A stretch of 64,000 nt of DNA, taken from positions 2,728,001 through 2,792,000 of the forward strand of contig NZ_JBHUNX010000001.1 in the NCBI RefSeq assembly GCF_042685645.1, in the 5' to 3' direction. The notes below the pieces were generated by a model. That model did not search any database and was not told the origin of the DNA. It saw only the letters and a list, made by a program, of their open reading frames with translations. The translations under genes were made by a program, and so were the position numbers. The stretch comes from Salininema proteolyticum (GTDB lineage: Bacteria; Actinomycetota; Actinomycetes; Mycobacteriales; Micromonosporaceae). Shown here in pieces: positions 54,650 through 63,350 of the stretch (position 1 is the first letter of the stretch; every line of letters starts with the position of its first letter).

Positions 54650-56062
54650 CTAGTAGGCGAACGCCATGGGTTTTTCGGAGTCGCCGTCGTCGGGCCCGGA
54701 GGCCGAGGCCTTGGCCGACTCGGCGTCGGGCGGGCCCTTCCGGGCGTACTTGGCGAAGATCTTGTAGCAGACGACCGCCAGGATCGCGTAGACGAGCGTG
54801 AACCCTATGAACGACGTCCAGACCTCCGCCTCGCTCACGGTCGGACTGACCCCGTCTTCGGTGAGCATCAGGGAGAAGACCACCCAGGGCTGGCGGCCCA
54901 TCTCCGTGAAGATCCATCCGGTCGAGTTGGCCACGAAGGGCAGGGCGATCGACCACACGGCGATCAGCCAGAACCAGCGGCTCTGCGGCATGGCGCCCTT
55001 GCGGGTGCGCCACCAGACGAACAGCGCGATGATGACGGCGAGCATGCCGAAGCCGATCATGGCGCGGAACGACCAGTAGGTGAGGGGGACGTAGGGCGTG
55101 TAGTCGCCGGGACCGAACTGGGCGCTGTACTGGGCCTGGAGGTCGTTGATGCCCTGGACCTCGGCACCGAACCTCCCGGTGGCGAGGTAGGAGAGCAGTC
55201 CGGGTATCTCGATGATGGGCGTGCCGTGGCTGCCGGAGAGGTTGCCGATGCTGAGCACCGAGAAGGGGGCCGAGGACGTCGTCTCGTAGAGCGCTTCGGC
55301 GGCGGCCATCTTCATCGGCTGCGTGGAGGTCATGACCTTGCCGAGGGCGTCGCCGGAGACGACGAGCCCGATGCCGGCGACGACGGAGGTGAGCACTCCC
55401 AGGCGCATGGCCGGGCGGTGCACGTCGAGGTCGTTGCCGCGGCGGAAGTGCCAGGCGCTGACGCCGATGACGATCATGCCGGCGGTGAGCCAGGAGGCGA
55501 ACAGGGTGTGCGGGAAGGCGGAGAGCGCCACGGGGTTGGTGAGGATCGCCCAGAAGTCGGTCAGCTCGGCGCGTCCGGAGGTCTCGTTGAACTTGAAGCC
55601 GACCGGGTTCTGCATGAAGGCGTTGGCGGCGAGGATGAAGTAGGCGCTGATGGCGGTGCCGAAGGCGACCAGCCAGATGCAGGCTAGGTGGAGGGAGGGC
55701 TTGAGCTTGTCCCAGCCGAAGATCCAGATGCCGGCGAAGGTCGCCTCGAGGAAGAACGCGAGGAGCGCCTCGAAGGCGAGCGGGGCTCCGAAGATATCGC
55801 CGACGAAGCGGGAGTAGGCGCTCCAGTTCATGCCGAACTGGAATTCCTGGACGATTCCCGTCACGATCCCCATCGCCAAGGTGACGAGGAAGAGGTGCCC
55901 CCAGAACTTGGTGGCCCTCAGGTAGGCGTCCCTGCCGGTCACCCTCCACATGGTCTGCAGGAGGGCGACCACCATGGACAGTCCGATGGTGATGGGAACG
56001 AACAGGAAGTGGTAGACCGTGGTCACTCCGAACTGGAGTCGGGCAACGTCGAGCACGTCCAT
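54650..56062 (-). CDS. cydA: Cytochrome ubiquinol oxidase subunit I
   Basis: 470 aa from the ATG at 56062, because the sequence MDVLDVARLQFGVTTVYHFL is the conserved beginning of the family; a 21-codon upstream extension has no match. The haem b595 ligand His is in VYHFLFVPITIGLS (about residue 18). The second His region is in AFPHTLFASWLTAG (about 187), and the Q-loop is short, which groups it with short-Q bd enzymes. Nine membrane spans are visible and a basic C-tail ends in KPMAFAY. First gene of cydABDC. I see no clear Rex-type operator upstream. Confidence 0.95.
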   Translation of the reverse strand: MDVLDVARLQFGVTTVYHFLFVPITIGLSMVVALLQTMWRVTGRDAYLRATKFWGHLFLVTLAMGIVTGIVQEFQFGMNWSAYSRFVGDIFGAPLAFEALLAFFLEATFAGIWIFGWDKLKPSLHLACIWLVAFGTAISAYFILAANAFMQNPVGFKFNETSGRAELTDFWAILTNPVALSAFPHTLFASWLTAGMIVIGVSAWHFRRGNDLDVHRPAMRLGVLTSVVAGIGLVVSGDALGKVMTSTQPMKMAAAEALYETTSSAPFSVLSIGNLSGSHGTPIIEIPGLLSYLATGRFGAEVQGINDLQAQYSAQFGPGDYTPYVPLTYWSFRAMIGFGMLAVIIALFVWWRTRKGAMPQSRWFWLIAVWSIALPFVANSTGWIFTEMGRQPWVVFSLMLTEDGVSPTVSEAEVWTSFIGFTLVYAILAVVCYKIFAKYARKGPPDAESAKASASGPDDGDSEKPMAFAY

Positions 56063-56386
56063 GTTCAACCATTCGTTTGTCGCGGTGATGTCGTTACCCG
56101 GAAGTGTAGTTACGCCGACTGGCACAAAGGCCCGAAACAGCGGAAAGGGCCCCTGTTCGAGACCCCGGGACGTGACCCCCGCGACCGGTGCGACTGTGAC
56201 CCAATGCGAAAGGCCTTCTCTTTCGTGACGCCGGAAGCGAATGACGGCGCTTTTCCCTAGACATCCCAGTCCTTTGGCGACCTATTCCCCGGTCCGCGAG
56301 ATTTCCCTGTCTGACCCGTCACCGGAAATCACGTGAGCCGCGTCAAAATACCGGGAATGCTCCCGCTCGGAGCTACCATTGCCGCC
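56063..56386. other. Divergent promoter region of cydA and the GNAT gene
   Basis: 324 bp between divergent genes. It should hold both promoters; I cannot identify -35/-10 elements or a Rex/NAD-responsive palindrome with confidence. Confidence 0.35.
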
Positions 56387-56833
56387 ATGTCCGACCTTCC
56401 CGCACTGCACCACGCCGCCCTCGCCGAGATGGCAGGGGCGAGCCTGTTCTCCATGATGCGCCTGCGCCAGGACGTCTTCGTGGTCGAACAGGACTGCGCC
56501 TACCCCGACATGGACGACCTCGACGCCGAGCCGGAGACCGTCCACCTGTGGGCCGAAGACGGCGGCGATGTCGTCAGCTGCCTGCGTCTCTACCCCTATG
56601 AGGACGGCTGGAAGATCGGACGGGTCTGCACGGCCGCCGACCACAGGGGGACCGGGCTCAGCGCCCGCCTCATGGCCGAGGCCGTCGCCCTCAAGGACCC
56701 CGCAGCGATGGTCCTCGACTCGCAGACCTACGCGATGGGCTTCTACGCCAAGCACGGCTTCGAACCGGTGGGCGAAGAGTTCCTGGAGGACGGCATCCCC
56801 CACCGGCGCATGCGCCGCGCTCCCCGAAGCTGA
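56387..56833 (+). CDS. GNAT-family N-acetyltransferase (ElaA-like)
   Basis: 148 aa from ATG 56387 (MSDLPALHHAALAEM); an upstream in-frame ATG at 56333 lies in poorer sequence. The acetyl-CoA loop is VCTAADHRGTGLSARLMAEA (the Q/RxxGxG/A pattern as RGTGLS, about residue 84-103). The start MMRLRQDVFVVEQDCAYPDM resembles ElaA-type acetyltransferases (LYxLLxLRxxVFVVEQ). Substrate unknown. It stands divergent from cydA and 55 bp before a small membrane protein. Confidence 0.88.
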   Translation: MSDLPALHHAALAEMAGASLFSMMRLRQDVFVVEQDCAYPDMDDLDAEPETVHLWAEDGGDVVSCLRLYPYEDGWKIGRVCTAADHRGTGLSARLMAEAVALKDPAAMVLDSQTYAMGFYAKHGFEPVGEEFLEDGIPHRRMRRAPRS

Positions 56834-56888
56834 GACTCCGCCGCCCGCCTCCACCGGAACGGGTGCGGACACCCTATACCCTTGAGGC

Positions 56889-57203
56889 GTGCGACCCAGT
56901 GAACAATACGGCGATCAGGCCGTCTACAACAGGCGCCGAATGGGCGCCGGCATCGTCCTCGGCATGGTGGTCACCCTGCTGCTCGCGATCATCCTCGGCT
57001 TCTTCCTGTCGCCGGACTTCGCGTGGCGTGTGCGGCTCGGCACCACAGTGCTGTCGTGTCTCGTCGCCACTCCGGCCGCGTGCGCGCTAGGATTTGCAGT
57101 CGGACTGTCCGGCAGGCTCCGCCGCCTCGGGTTCGGGATCGCGATAGGGTCGATCCTGATCACCGCCGTGCTCAGCGGACTTTTCCTGCTCGCCTCCCAG
57201 TAG
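56889..57203 (+). CDS. Small membrane protein, function unknown
   Basis: 104 aa from GTG 56889. Three hydrophobic spans: residues about 19-40 (AGIVLGMVVTLLLAIILGFF), 50-71 and 81-103. No family recognised. It lies between the GNAT gene and the FAH-family gene, 15 bp before the latter, so it may be co-transcribed with it. Confidence 0.7.
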   Translation: MRPSEQYGDQAVYNRRRMGAGIVLGMVVTLLLAIILGFFLSPDFAWRVRLGTTVLSCLVATPAACALGFAVGLSGRLRRLGFGIAIGSILITAVLSGLFLLASQ

Positions 57204-57218
57204 TACAAGGAGACACGC

Positions 57219-57995
57219 GTGCGCATAGCGCGAATCGCCCACCCGCAGGGCATGTCGTTCGTTCGCCTGGACGGCGAGGGCCCCGGGGCCACCGCCGCCG
57301 AGATCGAGGGGCTCCCGTTCGGAGAGATCACGCTCACCGGCCAACGGTGGGCCCTGGATGACGTGCGGCTGCTGTCGCCCATGCTGCCCTCCAAGGTCGT
57401 GTGCGTCGGCCGCAACTACGCCGACCACGCCGCCGAGCAGGACGCCGAGGTGCCCTCCGAACCGCTGCTGTTCCTCAAGCCCTCCACCTCCGTGGCGGGG
57501 CCGGGCGACTCGGTCGTGCTCCCCGACGTCTCCGACGAGGTCGAGCACGAGGCCGAGCTGGCCATCGTCATCGGCTTCCCCGGCGCGCGCAAAGTCTCCC
57601 GCGAGGCCGCTCCGGCCTCCATCTACGGTTACACCTGCGCGAACGACGTCACCGCTCGCGACCTGCAGAGGAAGGACGGGCAGTGGGCCCGCGCCAAGGG
57701 CTTCGACTCCTTCGGCCCCATCGGGCCGTGGATCGAGACCGAGTTCGACCCCGCCGACGCCGAGGTGCGCTGCGAGGTCAACGGCGAGGTGCGCCAGCTG
57801 GGCTCCACCAAGGACATGGTCTTCGACCCCGCCCAGATCGTCTCGTACGTCTCGCACGTCATGACGCTCCTGCCCGGCGACGTCATCATGACCGGAACGC
57901 CCGCCGGCATCGGCCCGCTCGAGTCGGGGGACAGCGTCTCCGTCTCCGTGGCCGGCATCGGAACTCTGACCAACAAGGTGATCGCAAGTGAGTGA
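57219..57995 (+). CDS. Fumarylacetoacetate hydrolase-family protein
   Basis: 258 aa from a GTG at 57219 with AAGGAG upstream. The C-terminal FAH fold is clear: CVGRNYADHAAE (about residue 68), SDEVEHEAELAIVIG with the metal-binding Glu pair (about 108), GYTCANDVTARDLQR, KGFDSFGPIGPW (about 160) and MTGTPAGIGPL near the end. Related enzymes hydrolyse acylpyruvates or decarboxylate oxaloacetate; which applies here is open. It overlaps gltX by 8 bp (57988-57995), so the two are translationally coupled, an arrangement often seen in actinobacteria. Confidence 0.92.
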   Translation: MRIARIAHPQGMSFVRLDGEGPGATAAEIEGLPFGEITLTGQRWALDDVRLLSPMLPSKVVCVGRNYADHAAEQDAEVPSEPLLFLKPSTSVAGPGDSVVLPDVSDEVEHEAELAIVIGFPGARKVSREAAPASIYGYTCANDVTARDLQRKDGQWARAKGFDSFGPIGPWIETEFDPADAEVRCEVNGEVRQLGSTKDMVFDPAQIVSYVSHVMTLLPGDVIMTGTPAGIGPLESGDSVSVSVAGIGTLTNKVIASE

Positions 57996-59457
57996 CATTC
58001 GCACCCGTTTCTGCCCGTCCCCCACGGGCACCCCGCACGTCGGACTCGTGCGGACCTGCCTCTTCTCCTGGGGCCACGCCCGCCACCACGACGGCGGCTT
58101 CATCTTCCGCATCGAGGACACCGACGCCGCGCGCGACTCGGAGGAGTCGTACAACCAGCTGCTCGAGGCTCTGACCTGGCTGGGCCTCAACTGGGACGAG
58201 GGCCCGGACATCGGCGGCCCCTACGGGCCCTACCGCCAGAGCGAGCGCGGCGACGTCTACCAGGACGTCATCGCCAAGCTCATCGACGCCGGGTACGTCT
58301 ACGAGGCCTTCTCGACGGCCGACGAGGTCAAGGCCCGTCACGAGGCCGCGGGGCGCGACCCCCAGCTGGGCTACGACAACTTCGACCGCGACCTGACCGA
58401 CGGGCAGAAGGAGGCCTTCCGAGCCGAGGGCCGCAAGCCCGTCTTCCGGATGCGGATGCCCGACGAGGACATCACGATCGACGACTTCGTGCGCGGCGAG
58501 GTCACCTACCCGGCGGGGACCATTCCCGACTACGTGATCGCGCGCGGCGACGGTTCGCCGCTGTACACGCTGACCAACCCCGTCGACGACGCCCTGCAGA
58601 AGGTCAACGTCGTGGTGCGCGGCGAGGACCTGCTGCCGTCCACCCCGCGCCAGGTCGTGCTGTGGCGGGCCCTGACCGAGCTGGGGCTGGCCGACGGCGT
58701 GCCCTCCTACGCGCACCTGCCGCTGATCGTCGACGAGCGCGGCAAGAAGATGTCCAAGCGCGACCCGCGCTCGAACCTCCTGCAGTACAAGGAGGAGGGC
58801 TACCTTCCCGAGGGCGTGCTCAACTATGTGGCCACGCTCGGTTGGGCGATCGGCCCCGACCGCGACGTCTTCACCGTCAAGGAGTTCCTGGCGTCGTTCG
58901 ACCTGCACGACGTGAAGTCGAACCCGGCCCGCTTTGACGACAAGAAGTTCCGCGCCATCTGCTCCGACCACTTCCGTTCGGTCGACTCCGGTCACCTCGC
59001 GGAGCTGGTCGTGCCGTTCCTGCAGGACCGCGGGCTCCTGCCGGAGGCGCCGTCCTCGGATCAGATGGACGTGCTGCGCACCGCCATGCCGATGGTGCAG
59101 GAGCGCTCGGCGAACCTCGCCGAGGCCGCCGAGATGCTGCGGTTCCTCTTCGCCGGCGACGACTTCGCGATCGACCCCGACCACGCCAAGAAGGGCTTCA
59201 AGGAGGGCGCCGACGCCGTCCTGGACGCCTCGGTCGAGGCCCTGGAGGCACTCCCGGAGTGGACCACCGAGGCCATCGAGGCCGCGTTGAAGGACGCTCT
59301 GGTGGAGAAGATGGGGCTGAAGCCGCGCAAGGCGTTCGCGCCGGTGCGCGTGGCCGTCTCCGGGAAGACCGTCTCGCCGCCGCTGTACGAGTCGATGGAG
59401 CTGCTGGGCCGCGAGGTCAGCCTGCGGCGCCTGCGCGACGCGCGCGCGACGCTGTAG
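57988..59457 (+). CDS. gltX: Glutamyl-tRNA synthetase
   Basis: Charges tRNA-Glu (and, in organisms with GatCAB, tRNA-Gln). The 489-aa protein starts at GTG 57988. The class I HIGH-type motif is FCPSPTGTPHVGLVRT (residues about 7-22) and the KMSKR-type motif is GKKMSKRDPRSNLLQYK (about 252). The C-terminal anticodon-binding helical region is complete. It overlaps the FAH-family gene at its 5' end. Two hairpins lie downstream. Confidence 0.96.
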   Translation: MSDIRTRFCPSPTGTPHVGLVRTCLFSWGHARHHDGGFIFRIEDTDAARDSEESYNQLLEALTWLGLNWDEGPDIGGPYGPYRQSERGDVYQDVIAKLIDAGYVYEAFSTADEVKARHEAAGRDPQLGYDNFDRDLTDGQKEAFRAEGRKPVFRMRMPDEDITIDDFVRGEVTYPAGTIPDYVIARGDGSPLYTLTNPVDDALQKVNVVVRGEDLLPSTPRQVVLWRALTELGLADGVPSYAHLPLIVDERGKKMSKRDPRSNLLQYKEEGYLPEGVLNYVATLGWAIGPDRDVFTVKEFLASFDLHDVKSNPARFDDKKFRAICSDHFRSVDSGHLAELVVPFLQDRGLLPEAPSSDQMDVLRTAMPMVQERSANLAEAAEMLRFLFAGDDFAIDPDHAKKGFKEGADAVLDASVEALEALPEWTTEAIEAALKDALVEKMGLKPRKAFAPVRVAVSGKTVSPPLYESMELLGREVSLRRLRDARATL

Positions 59458-59545
59458 CGAACGTATGTGGTCGGGTGTCCGCTCAGCCCCTCCGCAGCAC
59501 GCGCGTCGGCGGAGCCGCCCCGGAAGCACAGCTTGCACCGATCCC

Positions 59546-59578
59546 GAGGTCCGATAGGGCTTCCGCCCATCGGACCTC
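59546..59578 (+). terminator. Strong hairpin downstream of gltX
   Basis: GAGGTCCGAT/ATCGGACCTC is a perfect 10-bp stem with one bulged A, extended by GGGC/GCCC and loop TTCC. There is no T tract; it probably stabilises or ends the gltX transcript 89 bp after the stop. Confidence 0.5.
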
Positions 59579-59754
59579 ACGATCGGCACAATCTAACGCA
59601 CTGCGCAGAGCCCGCAAGCCGCCTCCGGCAGCGGCCTGAGCTCCTTCCACCGCTACCGCCGCGACGCTCCGCGCGCGGCTCAACGAAAGACCTGACCAGT
59701 TGCTAGCGAACGGACTCGGGCCGACGCACTGACGGCCGACAGGATCTCCCGACG

Positions 59755-59783
59755 GGGGCGCGAGGTGTCGCGCCCCCGTTTCG
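59755..59783 (+). terminator. Terminator-like hairpin upstream of the GH6 gene
   Basis: The perfect 10-bp stem GGGGGCGCGA/TCGCGCCCCC with loop GGTG is followed by GTTT. It lies 70 bp before the GH6 start, so it may close the gltX unit. Confidence 0.6.
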
Positions 59784-59852
59784 TATACTCGGAATGCCCG
59801 CCCCCGTGCCCCGAGACATCCACCGCCCCAACACAACAGTTCGGAGAACCCT

Positions 59853-60869
59853 GTGAACACCCGACGCAAGCTCGTCCTCGGAGGAGCGGCCGCCGCGGCC
59901 GTCGCCGTCCCTCTGGTGGCGCTCCCCTTCACCGCCAACGCCGACGACAACGACGCCCCGGCGCCCGAGCAGCCCGCGGCCCTGGCCGACGCGGAGTTCT
60001 ACACCGACCCCGACTCCAACCCCTACGCCTGGCTGAGCGAGAATCCCGACCACCCCGACGCCGACCTCATCCGCGCCGAGATCGCCGAGAAGGCCGGCGC
60101 CAAGTGGTACGGCACCCAGCTGGACGACCCGTGGGACGTCCAACCCGTCGGCGAGTACGTCTCCGACGCCACCGCGACGGGGCAGACGCCGATCGTGGTC
60201 GCCTACAACATGTACGACCGCGACTGCGGCGGGCACTCTGGCGGCGGCGCCAGCTCGCCCGATGCCTATAAGGCATGGATCGACGCCTTCGCCTCCGACA
60301 TCGGGGATCACGAGGCCGTCGTCATCGTCGAACCGGACGCGCTGGCCCAGTCGCTGGACTGCGGCGACGACAAGCCCGTCCGCGAGGAGCTGCTGGCCTA
60401 CGCGGTCGACGCGCTCGCTTCGAAGGCCGTCAACGCGAACGTCTACCTGGACGCGGGCAACGCGACCTGGCCCGGCGACGCCTCCGAGATCGCCTACGCC
60501 CTCGAGCAGGCCGGCGTGGAGAAGATCAGCGGATTCTCGCTCAATGTCTCCAACCACTACGACACTGGCGCCTCCCACGACAAGGCCGGGACGATCAACT
60601 ACTTCCTCGGCTACGACGCCGGCTACGTCGTGGACACCAGCCGCAACGGGTCGGGCAAGACCGACGACAGCGAGGACGGCTGGTGCAACCCGGTCGGCGC
60701 GACGCTCGGCGAGCCGTCGCGGGCCACTCCCGAGGGCCCGGCCGACGCCCTGCTGTGGGTCAAGGTGCCCGGCGACTCGGACGGCGACTGCAACTCCGGC
60801 GCGGGGATTCCCGCCGGGCAGTTCGACCCGGGCCTGGCCAAGGCCCTGATCACCGGGGACTACTCGTAA
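59853..60869 (+). CDS. Secreted GH6-family cellulase (endoglucanase type)
   Basis: 338 aa from ATG 59853 (GTG-TTG alternatives not needed). Residues 1-31 form a signal peptide (MNTRRKLVLGGAAAAAVAVP, cleavage near ANA-DD). The catalytic GH6 domain has YNMYDRDCGGHSGGG (about residue 118, with Asp in RDC), VIVEPDALAQSLDC (about 158, second Asp), LDAGNATWPG, GFSLNVSNHYDT, DTSRNGSG and LLWVKVPGDSDGDCNSGAG. It has no linker or carbohydrate-binding module, which GH6 secreted enzymes usually have. Beta-1,4-glucan is the expected substrate. Confidence 0.92.
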   Translation: MNTRRKLVLGGAAAAAVAVPLVALPFTANADDNDAPAPEQPAALADAEFYTDPDSNPYAWLSENPDHPDADLIRAEIAEKAGAKWYGTQLDDPWDVQPVGEYVSDATATGQTPIVVAYNMYDRDCGGHSGGGASSPDAYKAWIDAFASDIGDHEAVVIVEPDALAQSLDCGDDKPVREELLAYAVDALASKAVNANVYLDAGNATWPGDASEIAYALEQAGVEKISGFSLNVSNHYDTGASHDKAGTINYFLGYDAGYVVDTSRNGSGKTDDSEDGWCNPVGATLGEPSRATPEGPADALLWVKVPGDSDGDCNSGAGIPAGQFDPGLAKALITGDYS

Positions 60870-60894
60870 GCGGCGCCCGGGCGGCGGACGGGGT

Positions 60895-61161
60895 TCAGTC
60901 GCCTCCTCCGCCGCCCCCGCCGCCGTCTCCTCCCCCGCCGCCGTCACCGCCGAATCCGTCGTCGGAGGACCCGCCTCCGCCGAAGTAGCCGCCCCCTCCG
61001 GAGCCCCTGCCGCTACCGAATCCTCTGCCGCCGCGCGCTCCGTAGCGAGCGATCAGGCCGAAGACGACGAACACGGAGATTATGCAGAGAAGACCTGCCA
61101 TGCCGCCGTCGAAGAATGATTGAGCCGTGTGCATACGGCCATCGTATGACGCCTGTTCCAC
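60895..61161 (-). CDS. Gly-rich single-span membrane protein
   Basis: 88 aa from a GTG at 61161, or 79 from the ATG at 61134 (MHTAQSFFDGGM). One span (MAGLLCIISVFVVFGLIAR, about residues 21-39) precedes a tail of almost only Gly, Asp and Ser, including a run of acidic Gly-rich repeats at the C-terminus. It lies 61 bp downstream of the following membrane protein on the same strand. Function unknown. Confidence 0.55.
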   Translation of the reverse strand: MEQASYDGRMHTAQSFFDGGMAGLLCIISVFVVFGLIARYGARGGRGFGSGRGSGGGGYFGGGGSSDDGFGGDGGGGGDGGGGGGGGD

Positions 61162-61221
61162 TCCGCCCCTGAGGAATCGGGAGCGAAGACGCCTCGGGGA
61201 AGGGAAGCCGCGAGGCGGGGG

Positions 61222-62070
61222 TCAGTTCCGGCCGGAGTAGTCGGTCCGCCAAGTGTGCTCGGGGACGAGCGAGCGGAACTCGTCGAGCAGCCGCAGCCTC
61301 TGGTCGATCCCATCGGGGTCCAGGACGCCCTCATAGGCCATGACGCACCATCCGCCGGCGATGACGAGGTAGGTGCCCTTCGGGAAGTCGTTGGCCACAG
61401 CCCACTCCACGAACTGCGGGTGAACAATGTCGATGGTGTAGCGCCGCTGGTCGCCGAAGACGAAGAAGTCCTCGTTGAAGCGGTGGTTCTCCACTCGAAC
61501 GTCCAGGCTCTGGAGGTCGATCCCGGAGCGGCGGAAGACGCTGACGTACGGCATGGCGCGGGGCAGCCGCACGGCGAAGACCGAGACGTACTTCGCCCTC
61601 TCGACCGGGTCGGCGACGTAGACGAGCCTGTCGCGCTCGCGCGTCGACTCGTTGTGGCCGTGCTGGAAGACGGTGCACGGACCGAAGCGGCCCTGAAAGT
61701 TCATGACGTGCTCGGCGCGGGCGGTCGGGTTGAGGTGGAACACGCCCTGGAGGACGCCTCGCCCGCCGCGCCGATTCCCGTCGGCGCCCCGCGGGTCAGG
61801 CGGTTGACCCGGCTGTGGCGGCCCGGCATGGCGGTCGACCTCGGCGTCTCGGAAAGCGACGATCTGGTTGGCGGCGTCGTTCCTGGGCTCATAGCTCCAC
61901 CCCCTCCGGTGCGCCTCGGAGGGGAGGCGGGCGGCGGCGGAGTCGAGCTCGGATTGCAGACCGCTCTTCTGCCGACTACGGCGGCGCCACAGCCAGAATC
62001 CGCCTCCGGCGACGACGAGCAGGACGAGGATGTAAAGGGGAGTGCCCCAGGGCCCCAGTTCTAAATACAT
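61222..62070 (-). CDS. Membrane-anchored protein with a DUF3137-like soluble domain, unassigned
   Basis: 282 aa from the ATG at 62070 (MYLELGPWGTPLYILVLLVV); a slightly longer frame exists to 62097. One N-terminal span (about 9-30) is followed by a basic patch RRRSRQKSG and a soluble domain of about 240 residues. That domain contains GVFHLNPTARAEHVMNFQGR, VSVFAVRLPRAMPYVSVFRR and VENHRFNEDFFVFGDQRRYT. The last segment resembles small membrane-linked domains of unknown function, but I cannot name the family firmly. It may form a pair with the Gly-rich membrane protein downstream. Confidence 0.65.
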   Translation of the reverse strand: MYLELGPWGTPLYILVLLVVAGGGFWLWRRRSRQKSGLQSELDSAAARLPSEAHRRGWSYEPRNDAANQIVAFRDAEVDRHAGPPQPGQPPDPRGADGNRRGGRGVLQGVFHLNPTARAEHVMNFQGRFGPCTVFQHGHNESTRERDRLVYVADPVERAKYVSVFAVRLPRAMPYVSVFRRSGIDLQSLDVRVENHRFNEDFFVFGDQRRYTIDIVHPQFVEWAVANDFPKGTYLVIAGGWCVMAYEGVLDPDGIDQRLRLLDEFRSLVPEHTWRTDYSGRN

Positions 62071-62211
62071 ATATTCATAATGCCGGATACCGTCCACGCA
62101 TCGGAGCCGTCGAGCCGCCGCGTGCGGCGGCCGGCGGAGGCTGCGGCCGGCAGAAGCAATGGTCGGCAGTAGCAGCGGCCAGCGGGGCGGCCGCCGCCGA
62201 GGGCGATCGCG

Positions 62212-62757
62212 TTATCGGGCGAGCGCCGCCTCGACGCGCTCGTTGAGGATGTCGTTGCTGTGGCTGCCCACCGGGGCCCACCGGGCGTCGTCGACCTCCT
62301 CCAACTGGAGGGAGAGGTCCCCCTCACCCCGGTGGCGGAAGAGGTAGCGGAAGTCGAAGTGCCACGGCTCGGCCCCCTCGTTCCCGCCGCACTTCGACAC
62401 GCGGTGCATGCCTATGTGGACGGGCTCCGCCTCTACGCCGACCGGCTCGACGTCCGAGAGCCCCGTCTCCTCCTCCACTTCGCGTGCCGCCGCACCGAGC
62501 AGCGTGTAGTCCTCCGGCTCGGTGTGCCCGCCGGGGAAGAACCAGCGGCCGAACTTGCCGTGCAGGATCTGCAGCATCTCGCGTTTCTCGTTGACGACGA
62601 TGCCGCCGCACGTCACGTGCCCTTCGGCGCGCAGGCGGGAGGCGAGCAGCTCGCCGGTGCCCATCGCCTCGGTCAGTTCGCGGAGATACTCCTTGTCGCC
62701 CGGGTGCTCCCCCAGGTAGCGCTCGACGGCTCGGTGGACCTGTTCGTTCGGAATCAT
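62212..62757 (-). CDS. NUDIX hydrolase
   Basis: 181 aa from ATG 62757 with AGGAGG 7 bases upstream (a 15-codon longer frame lacks this). The Nudix box is GGHTEPEDYTLLGAAAREVE, then EETGL (residues about 84-108), matching Gx5Ex7REUxEExGU. The rest has the usual beta-sheet (HVTCGGIVVNEKREMLQILH, LFRHRGEGDLSLQLEEVDDA). It lies 63 bp downstream of the Lrp gene's stop on the same strand. Substrate class (nucleotide sugar, dinucleotide or capped RNA) unclear. Confidence 0.9.
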   Translation of the reverse strand: MIPNEQVHRAVERYLGEHPGDKEYLRELTEAMGTGELLASRLRAEGHVTCGGIVVNEKREMLQILHGKFGRWFFPGGHTEPEDYTLLGAAAREVEEETGLSDVEPVGVEAEPVHIGMHRVSKCGGNEGAEPWHFDFRYLFRHRGEGDLSLQLEEVDDARWAPVGSHSNDILNERVEAALAR

Positions 62758-62820
62758 GTGCTCCTCCTTCTGCGACTGCATGGTGACACACGGGTGCGAC
62801 ATGTCCGGGCGGAGTCCGCC

Positions 62821-63276
62821 TCACCGTGCGGAGCCGCCGTCGGGCTTGACGGTCTTCATGGTGAACCGCGAGTTGACGCGCATGATGCCCGGCAGTGTCA
62901 GAACGTGGCGCGTGAGGAACCGCTCGTAGGCGTCCAGATCCTCTACGGCGATCCGCACCAGGTAGTCGGGCGAGCCGAACATGCGGTGGATCTCGGCGAC
63001 CTCGTCGAAGTCCGAGAGGGTCCGTTCGAAGGCCTCGACGTTGCCGATCTCGTTGGAGATGTCGACGTCGACGATGACCTGGAATCCGCGGCCCACGGAC
63101 TCGGGGTCGATGACGGCCCGGTACCCGCGGATGACGCCGTCGGCCTCCAGGCGCTGCACCCGGCGCAGACAGGGTGCGGGCGTGAGCCTCACCCGGTCGG
63201 CCAGCTCCACATTGGAGATGCGCCCGTCCTGTTCCAGCTCGGCTATTATTGCGCGGTCTATCTCGTCCATCGTCAT
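62821..63276 (-). CDS. Lrp/AsnC-family transcriptional regulator
   Basis: 151 aa from ATG 63276 (MTMDEIDRAIIAELEQDGR). The HTH lies in ISNVELADRVRLTPAPCLRR (about residues 20-39) and the RAM ligand domain follows to the C-terminus (VIVDVDISNEIGN, RMFGSPDYLVRIAVEDLDAY). Such regulators sense amino acids. It is divergent from the azlC-like gene, with 75 bp between starts, so it probably controls that exporter (inference). Confidence 0.93.
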   Translation of the reverse strand: MTMDEIDRAIIAELEQDGRISNVELADRVRLTPAPCLRRVQRLEADGVIRGYRAVIDPESVGRGFQVIVDVDISNEIGNVEAFERTLSDFDEVAEIHRMFGSPDYLVRIAVEDLDAYERFLTRHVLTLPGIMRVNSRFTMKTVKPDGGSAR

Positions 63277-63350
63277 ATATTGCGCCTCTCGACCTCGATC
63301 GGGCAATTTTAACAATCGTAGTGCGCGGGAATCCTGCGAAAATTGTGAGT

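Larger units (their letters stand above)
59458..59852. other. Intergenic region with two hairpins
   Basis: 395 bp between gltX and the GH6 gene. Apart from the hairpins at 59546-59578 and 59755-59783, it holds nothing I recognise. I looked for tRNA-Gln and tRNA-Glu, often next to gltX, and found none. Confidence 0.4.

Noticed and set aside
59458..59852. tRNA-Gln/tRNA-Glu genes after gltX
   Set aside because: No cloverleaf with TTC-type arm and matched acceptor stem is visible; the hairpins there are simple stems.
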